Origin: Cyanobacteria bacterium UBA3301
Lineage (GTDB): Bacteria; Cyanobacteriota; Vampirovibrionia; Gastranaerophilales; Gastranaerophilaceae
DNA: 54,717 nucleotides
Assembly (NCBI GenBank): GCA_002361485.1
Contig: DESZ01000032.1
Span: forward strand, 1-54,717
Direction: 5' to 3'
Part shown: positions 49,918 through 54,717 of the stretch, piece by piece
Position numbering within the stretch: position 1 is the first letter of the stretch
How the letters are laid out: each line of letters opens with the position of its first letter
The notes under the pieces: model-generated
Database searches by the model: none
What the model saw: the letters and a program-made list of their open reading frames with translations, nothing else
What the model was told of the DNA's origin: nothing
Position numbers and translations under genes: made by a program

Positions 49918-52518
49918 ATGTTAGATTTCGACAAATTTACAAATTATTCACAAGAAATTTTGGCGTCATCAAGCAATCTTATGGCAGAACATAAAAATCC
50001 GCAAATTGAACCGGAACATATTATGCTTGCCATGATAAAGGATAATGGCTTGATAAAAGATTATCTGACAGAATTAAATCTTCTAAACCAAAATTTTATT
50101 AATAAAATTGTCTCTGCAGTCGATAATCTGCCTAAATTATCAAACCCGCAAAACCCCCAAGGTTTGTATTTATCAACCGATACGGGTCGATTGCTTGAAT
50201 TGGCAATATCTGAAAGTGAAACTCTAAAAGATGAGTTTGTCGGGATAGAAGCAATTTTGTTAGGGATGACAAAACTCGAGAATAGTAATATTAAACAAAT
50301 ATTAGACGGTTTTAATGTCACTCCGAATAAAATATTAAGTGTAATGAAAAAAATAAGAGGTAATAAAAAAGTGGATTCTAAAAACGCAGAAGAAAATATG
50401 AAGGCTTTGGAAAAATACTCAACCGATTTAACGGAACTTGCAAGAAAGGGCAAGTTAGATCCGGTAATCGGACGTGATGAAGAAGTTCGCCGTATAATGC
50501 AAGTTCTAAACAGACGTACAAAAAATAATCCCGTCTTGATAGGTGAGCCGGGAGTCGGGAAAACAGCTATAATCGAAGGTTTAGCTCAAAGAATTGTCCG
50601 CGGAGATGTTCCTGAAAGTTTAAAAGATGTCAAGCTAATTTCACTTGATTTAGGAGCATTGGTTGCAGGTGCAAAATTCCGCGGAGAATTTGAAGAACGA
50701 CTAAAAGCCGTTTTAAAAGAAGTCGAAGATTCAAACGGTGAAATAGTTATGTTTATTGACGAACTTCATACAGTTGTCGGTGCGGGAGCCACAGAAGGCT
50801 CTATGGATGCGGGTAACCTTTTAAAACCTATGCTTGCACGAGGCGTTTTGCGAACAATCGGCGCAACAACAATAAACGAATATCGTAAATACATTGAAAA
50901 AGACCCGGCTTTAGAAAGACGTTTTCAGCCTGTTATGGTTGATGAACCGTCTGTTGAAGATACAATAAGTATTTTAAGAGGCTTGAAAGAAAAATACGAA
51001 GTGCACCATGGCATACGAATACTTGATTCGGCAATAATAGAAGCAGCAAAATTGTCTGACAGATATATTACAGACAGATTTTTGCCGGACAAAGCTATTG
51101 ACTTAATAGATGAAGCGGCAAGTTCACTGCGTATTCAAATTGATTCTATGCCTGAAGAAATTGATGCTATGACTCGTCAAAAAATGCAATTGGAAATAGA
51201 GCGTGAAGCTTTGAAAAAAGAAGAAGAAAATCCTGAAGCAAAACAAAAAATTGAAGATATAAACAAAAAAGTTTCTGATTTACAAAGCAAAATTGATGTT
51301 TTGCAAGCCCAATGGGAACAGGAAAAATCTTCTATTACTTCCGAAACGGATATCAAAGACCAAATAAATACGGTTAATAACCAAATTGAAGAAGCCGAAC
51401 GTAATATGGATTTGCAAAAAGCAGCAGAACTAAAATACGGCAAATTACTTGAACTTCAAAAACAATTAAAAGCATTTGAAAATAAAGAACGTATTGAAAA
51501 CAAACTTCTGAAAGAAGAAGTTGAAGCATCTGATATTGATGAAGTTGTTTCAAAATGGACAGGGATTCCTGTTACAAAACTTGTAGAATCGGAAATGGAA
51601 AAACTTCTGCACATGGAAGATGTATTGCATAAACGTCTTGTCGGACAGGATGAAGCGGTTGATACGGTGTCTGATGCTATTCGTCGTGCGCGTTCAGGTT
51701 TAAAAGACCCGAAACGCCCGATTGGAACATTTTTATTTTTAGGGCCGACGGGTGTCGGGAAAACCGAACTTGCAAAATCGTTGGCTGAATTTATGTTCAA
51801 TGATGAGGATGCACTAATTCGTATTGATATGTCGGAATATATGGAAAAACATAATGTTGCAAGACTTGTCGGAGCGCCTCCGGGGTATGTAGGATACGAA
51901 GAAGGCGGACAATTGACAGAAGCAGTCAGACGTAAACCATATTCGGTTGTATTATTTGATGAGATTGAAAAAGCACATCCGGATGTGTTTAATATAATGC
52001 TTCAAATATTCGATGACGGGCGTTTGACGGATTCAAAAGGGAGAACTGTTGATTTTAAAAACACGTTGATTATTATGACAAGTAATATCGGTTCTGATGT
52101 TATTCTGGAAAATACTTTAAATTCAATGCTTTCCCCTGAACAATATAACGATACAAAAGAAAAAGTTTTATCGATTTTGCGTGAAAGATTTAAACCTGAA
52201 TTTTTAAACAGAATAGATGAAACAATTTTCTTTAAGGCATTAAATTTACAACAATTAAGCAAAATTGTGGATATTCAAATGGATTACTTACGTAATTTGT
52301 TAAAAGAACAAGAATTAACGTTTGAAATATCTGATGATGCGAAAGAATTTCTTGCAACTCAAGGGTTTAATCCTGTGTACGGCGCAAGACCGCTAAAACG
52401 TGTAATTCGTCAAATGGTTGAAAATCCGTTATCTAAAAAGATATTATCGCAGGAGTTTACAAAAGGCGATAATATCAAAATAGATTTGGATAATGATGAA
52501 TTAACTTTTAACAAATAA
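49918..52518 (+). CDS. clpB: Disaggregase chaperone ClpB
   Basis: ClpB is a hexameric AAA+ unfoldase that rescues aggregated proteins with DnaK. The 866-aa protein has two N-terminal Clp repeats (1-145), AAA-1 (GEPGVGKTA, about 208-216; sensor and arginine finger segments), the coiled-coil M-domain (about 405-530) that separates ClpB from ClpA/C, and AAA-2 (GPTGVGKTE, about 606-614), ending in the normal C-terminal domain. Pore loops are likely intact (KFRGEF, GYVGYEEGG). RBS TGGAG. Confidence 0.97.
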   Translation: MLDFDKFTNYSQEILASSSNLMAEHKNPQIEPEHIMLAMIKDNGLIKDYLTELNLLNQNFINKIVSAVDNLPKLSNPQNPQGLYLSTDTGRLLELAISESETLKDEFVGIEAILLGMTKLENSNIKQILDGFNVTPNKILSVMKKIRGNKKVDSKNAEENMKALEKYSTDLTELARKGKLDPVIGRDEEVRRIMQVLNRRTKNNPVLIGEPGVGKTAIIEGLAQRIVRGDVPESLKDVKLISLDLGALVAGAKFRGEFEERLKAVLKEVEDSNGEIVMFIDELHTVVGAGATEGSMDAGNLLKPMLARGVLRTIGATTINEYRKYIEKDPALERRFQPVMVDEPSVEDTISILRGLKEKYEVHHGIRILDSAIIEAAKLSDRYITDRFLPDKAIDLIDEAASSLRIQIDSMPEEIDAMTRQKMQLEIEREALKKEEENPEAKQKIEDINKKVSDLQSKIDVLQAQWEQEKSSITSETDIKDQINTVNNQIEEAERNMDLQKAAELKYGKLLELQKQLKAFENKERIENKLLKEEVEASDIDEVVSKWTGIPVTKLVESEMEKLLHMEDVLHKRLVGQDEAVDTVSDAIRRARSGLKDPKRPIGTFLFLGPTGVGKTELAKSLAEFMFNDEDALIRIDMSEYMEKHNVARLVGAPPGYVGYEEGGQLTEAVRRKPYSVVLFDEIEKAHPDVFNIMLQIFDDGRLTDSKGRTVDFKNTLIIMTSNIGSDVILENTLNSMLSPEQYNDTKEKVLSILRERFKPEFLNRIDETIFFKALNLQQLSKIVDIQMDYLRNLLKEQELTFEISDDAKEFLATQGFNPVYGARPLKRVIRQMVENPLSKKILSQEFTKGDNIKIDLDNDELTFNK

Positions 52519-52556
52519 TTTTTTAAAGTCTTTATACATATTTAGTAAATTTGTAT

Positions 52557-52562
52557 TATAAT
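52557..52562 (+). promoter_or_regulatory. Predicted thrS -10 box
   Basis: TATAAT (52557-52562) in AT-rich DNA; a weak -35 (TATACA, about 52533) is 18 bp upstream. Transcription would give a leader of about 130 nt. Confidence 0.5.
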
Positions 52563-52570
52563 ATTTTTGT

Positions 52571-52680
52571 ACTTCAGTTTGGGGGATCCACCCCGAGGGT
52601 AAGTTATAGTTGTCCAATGTTAGGATGCAAAATTGACAGATAACATGTTCGATATTTGTTGATTAGATTTACCCCAAAGG
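52571..52680 (+). promoter_or_regulatory. Structured leader of thrS
   Basis: TTTGGGG (52578-52584) complements CCCCAAA (52672-52678), closing about 100 nt; inside are a GGGG/CCCC hairpin (52581-52594), an alternative GGGTAA/TTACCC pair, and a stem GTTAT..TGTCCAAT / ATTGACA..ATAAC. The 3' arm ends 6-7 nt before the thrS RBS (AAAAGG). An autoregulatory or ligand-sensing element is likely; no T-box signature is seen. Confidence 0.55.
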
Positions 52681-52700
52681 ATAGAAAAGGAAAACTAAAT

Positions 52701-54494
52701 ATGGAAAAGAACAACGAAACTTTGTCGATTTTAAGACACTCGACATCTCACATTATGGCACAAGCTGTTCAAAGTTTATTCCCGTCAGCAAAATTGGCAA
52801 TCGGGCCATCAACTGCAGAAGGTTTTTATTATGACTTTGATCTAACGGACGGCCATGCTTTTACACAGGAAGATTTGGAAAAAATCGAAGAAAAAATGAA
52901 AGAGATTGTTAAACAAAATCTAACTTTCGAAAGATACGAAATTCCTGATGTTCAAGCTCAAATCGATGAATTTAAAGCTCAAGGCGAAATCTATAAAGCC
53001 GAACTTTTGGAAGAACACAGAAATGACAATCCAACTTTATATATCACAAAAGACAAAGACGGAAATGCTTTATTTAACGACCTTTGCGCAGGTCCGCATT
53101 TACCAAACACATCTTATATCAAAGCAAATGCGTTTAAATTATTAAAAGTTGCAGGTGCATACTGGCGCGGTAATGAAAAAAATAAAATGCTTCAAAGAAT
53201 TTATGCAACAGCATATTGGAATAAAGAAGATTTGCAGGCATATTTAACATTCCTTGAAGAAGCGGAAAAACGCGACCACAGAAAATTAGGAAAACAATTA
53301 GACCTGTTCTCAACTCGAGAAGAAATGGGCGGAGGTCTTGTTTTGTGGCACCCGAATTTGGCTTGTGTTCGTGAGCAGATTGAAAACTATTGGAGAGAAG
53401 AACACCGCAAAAGAGGGTATGTAATAGTTAATACCCCTCAAATAGCAAAATCTACTCTTTGGGAAATTTCGGGGCACATGGATCACTACAAAGAAAATAT
53501 GTTCTTTGTACAAAAAGATGAAGATTCTGATGACCAATATGTTGTAAAACCTATGAATTGTCCGTTCCACATCTTGATTTATCAAGCAAACAGATATTCA
53601 TACCGTTCTTTGCCTTTAAGAATGGCAGAATTGGGTACGGTTTATCGTAAAGAAAAATCAGGAGCTTTATCAGGTTTAACTCGTGTTCAAGGCTTTACTC
53701 AAGATGATGCGCATATCTTCTGTACTCCTGAACAATTAGTTGACGAAATTAATGCGATTATTGATTTTGTTGCAGATACGATGGCAATATTCAATATGGA
53801 ATTTGAAGTTGAATTATCAACTCGTCCTGAAAGTTTTGTCGGCGAAATCGAAAACTGGAATAAGGCTGAAGCAGGCTTGAAAGAAGCTATGGAACGCCGC
53901 GGAATGAAATACGACATCAACGAAGGCGACGGAGCATTCTACGGACCGAAAATCGATTTCAAAGTCAAAGATGCTATCGGCAGAACTTGGCAATGTGCAA
54001 CTATTCAATTGGATTTCAATTTACCTGCAAGATTTGATATTAAATATCAGGATAAAGACGGTCAATTAAAAACTCCTTTAATGTTGCACAGAGTAATATT
54101 CGGTTCAATGGAAAGATTCCACGGTATCTTAATCGAACATTATGCGGGCGCATTCCCGACTTGGCTTGCTCCTACACAGGTTAATGTTGTACCGATTTCT
54201 AATGATAAACACACCGATTATGCGGAAACTGTTTATAAAAAATTAAGACAAGCAGGTATCAGAGCATCATTAGACGACCGCTCCGAATCAATGAATTACA
54301 AGATAAGAGAATCTTTGCAAGATAAGAAAATCCCTTATGTTTGTGTAGTCGGTGATCGTGAAGCTCAAGAAGGTACGGTTGCCGTCAGAGCACGCGGAAT
54401 CGGCCAAATCGGAACATTTAAGATTGATGAATTTATCTCAAAGATTGAAGAAGAAATCCATTCAAGAGCAAATCAGTCTTTCGCAAAAGAATAA
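52701..54494 (+). CDS. thrS: Threonyl-tRNA synthetase lacking the TGS domain
   Basis: Class II synthetase that charges tRNA(Thr). The 597-aa protein has the second N-terminal editing domain (LRHSTSHIMAQAVQSLFP, residues 8-25), the catalytic core with motif 2 (TVYRKEKSGALSGLTRVQGF), the zinc ligands (Cys in MNCPFH, two His), motif 3 and the anticodon-binding domain (about 495-590). The usual N-terminal TGS domain (about 60 aa) is absent at the chosen start. AAGGA 8 bp before the ATG at 52701 fixes the start; an upstream ATG at 52656 lies in the leader. Confidence 0.95.
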   Translation: MEKNNETLSILRHSTSHIMAQAVQSLFPSAKLAIGPSTAEGFYYDFDLTDGHAFTQEDLEKIEEKMKEIVKQNLTFERYEIPDVQAQIDEFKAQGEIYKAELLEEHRNDNPTLYITKDKDGNALFNDLCAGPHLPNTSYIKANAFKLLKVAGAYWRGNEKNKMLQRIYATAYWNKEDLQAYLTFLEEAEKRDHRKLGKQLDLFSTREEMGGGLVLWHPNLACVREQIENYWREEHRKRGYVIVNTPQIAKSTLWEISGHMDHYKENMFFVQKDEDSDDQYVVKPMNCPFHILIYQANRYSYRSLPLRMAELGTVYRKEKSGALSGLTRVQGFTQDDAHIFCTPEQLVDEINAIIDFVADTMAIFNMEFEVELSTRPESFVGEIENWNKAEAGLKEAMERRGMKYDINEGDGAFYGPKIDFKVKDAIGRTWQCATIQLDFNLPARFDIKYQDKDGQLKTPLMLHRVIFGSMERFHGILIEHYAGAFPTWLAPTQVNVVPISNDKHTDYAETVYKKLRQAGIRASLDDRSESMNYKIRESLQDKKIPYVCVVGDREAQEGTVAVRARGIGQIGTFKIDEFISKIEEEIHSRANQSFAKE

Positions 54495-54515
54495 ACTAAT
54501 TAATCGCAATATGTA

Positions 54516-54550
54516 CAAAAGAGGCAAGAATATTTCTTGCCTCTTTTGTT
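54516..54550 (+). terminator. Terminator after thrS
   Basis: A perfect 15-bp stem (CAAAAGAGGCAAGAA / TTCTTGCCTCTTTTG) around a 3-nt loop, with T-rich sequence. Confidence 0.85.
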
Positions 54551-54633
54551 ATACTTGTCAGGCTACACTAACCTACAACTTTAATCTCCGGCCAATTGTC
54601 AGGAGTGAACCTCGGTGAAAAACCAAGCGGTCA

Positions 54634-54662
54634 ACAAAAAAAGACTACTTGCGTAGTCTTTT
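54634..54662 (-). terminator. Terminator of the initiator tRNA gene
   Basis: Minus strand: AAAAGACTAC, GCAA loop, GTAGTCTTTTTTT, just after the tRNA 3' end. Between it and the thrS terminator (54551-54633) I recognise nothing. Confidence 0.85.
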
Positions 54663-54668
54663 GATAAA

Positions 54669-54717
54669 TGGTTGCGGGAGCTGGATTTGAACCAACGACC
54701 TTCGGGTTATGAGCCCG
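54669..54717 (-). tRNA. Initiator tRNA-fMet (CAT), 3' part, cut by the window edge
   Basis: The minus strand reads GGGCTCATAACCC for the anticodon arm, with the three G-C pairs that mark initiator tRNAs and anticodon CAT, then the variable loop AGGTC, T-arm TTCAAATCC and acceptor CCCGCA. The unpaired A72 position fits an initiator. CCA is encoded (54671-54669), unlike ssrA. The 5' half lies outside the window. Confidence 0.93.

Noticed and set aside
52519..52700. T-box upstream of thrS
   Set aside because: No AGGGUGGNACCGCG-like bulge or specifier loop can be found.
54551..54633. Possible small RNA between the thrS and tRNA terminators
   Set aside because: No promoter, conserved structure or tRNA-like fold could be supported.

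Overview
The window is an AT-rich, gene-dense piece of a bacterial chromosome with about 55 protein genes, a tmRNA gene, and part of an initiator tRNA gene at the right edge. The gene set points to an anaerobic, fermentative, diderm bacterium. Anaerobic traits are the oxygen-sensitive ribonucleotide reductase NrdD/NrdG, the [FeFe]-hydrogenase maturase HydF, an NfnA/SudB-type flavoprotein, an electron-transfer flavoprotein and a membrane pyrophosphatase. Outer-membrane traits are an LptF/LptG permease and a heptosyltransferase-type GT9 enzyme. RNase Y-YmdB, YggS-SepF, Mini-RNase III and DapL, together with a predicted tmRNA tag beginning ANN as in cyanobacteria, fit a gut Melainabacteria/Gastranaerophilales-type organism (non-photosynthetic Cyanobacteriota). 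That placement is an inference; a diderm Clostridia-like lineage is the main alternative.

Layout. 1-3900: ssrA (minus), a large lineage-specific secreted-or-surface-like protein, a GC-rich modular repeat island, and a membrane HExxH protein. 3944-10249: gatA, mnmA-hydF, then on the minus strand a hicB-hicA toxin-antitoxin pair running into a DegT-like gene, and a PepT-like peptidase. 10561-16294: rny-ymdB-PHP phosphoesterase-pilin-like protein-LOG, a matrixin-like protease and an acetyltransferase. 16296-22173: mutL, an orphan DNA methyltransferase, two small regulators around an 18-bp inverted repeat, an exported protein, lptF/G-like permease and flavodoxin. 22303-29885: hppA, nfnA, a small Cys-rich protein, a calpain-like protein, etfB-etfA-dapL. 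29923-34081: ZIP transporter, rplI, a MetE/UROD-like protein, a CooC-like ATPase and folD, a plausible one-carbon/metallocentre module. 34078-37653 (minus): a small coiled-coil protein and the classic yceD-rpmF-plsX-fabH lipid/ribosome operon, with an unusually tailed L32. 37699-41398: two small unknowns, mrnC-rnhB, tyrS, nrdG. 41501-54494: nrdD with a long leader, GT9, der, rnhA, corA, yggS-sepF, clpB, thrS with a structured leader.

Two features are not explained by the genes. First, at least seven intergenic elements are imperfect palindromes built from 8-bp periodic units (TTGA plus four variable bases, or the complement), several sitting inside operons. Second, at least six genes have a -10 box exactly 6 nt upstream of the ATG and no ribosome-binding site, which predicts leaderless mRNAs. 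Other points of interest are a family with shared N- and C-terminal motifs flanking inserts of very different size (747-2315 and 34078-34410), a GC-rich modular repeat island (2514-2870), structured leaders before nrdD and thrS, and an MnmA lacking the usual second catalytic cysteine.
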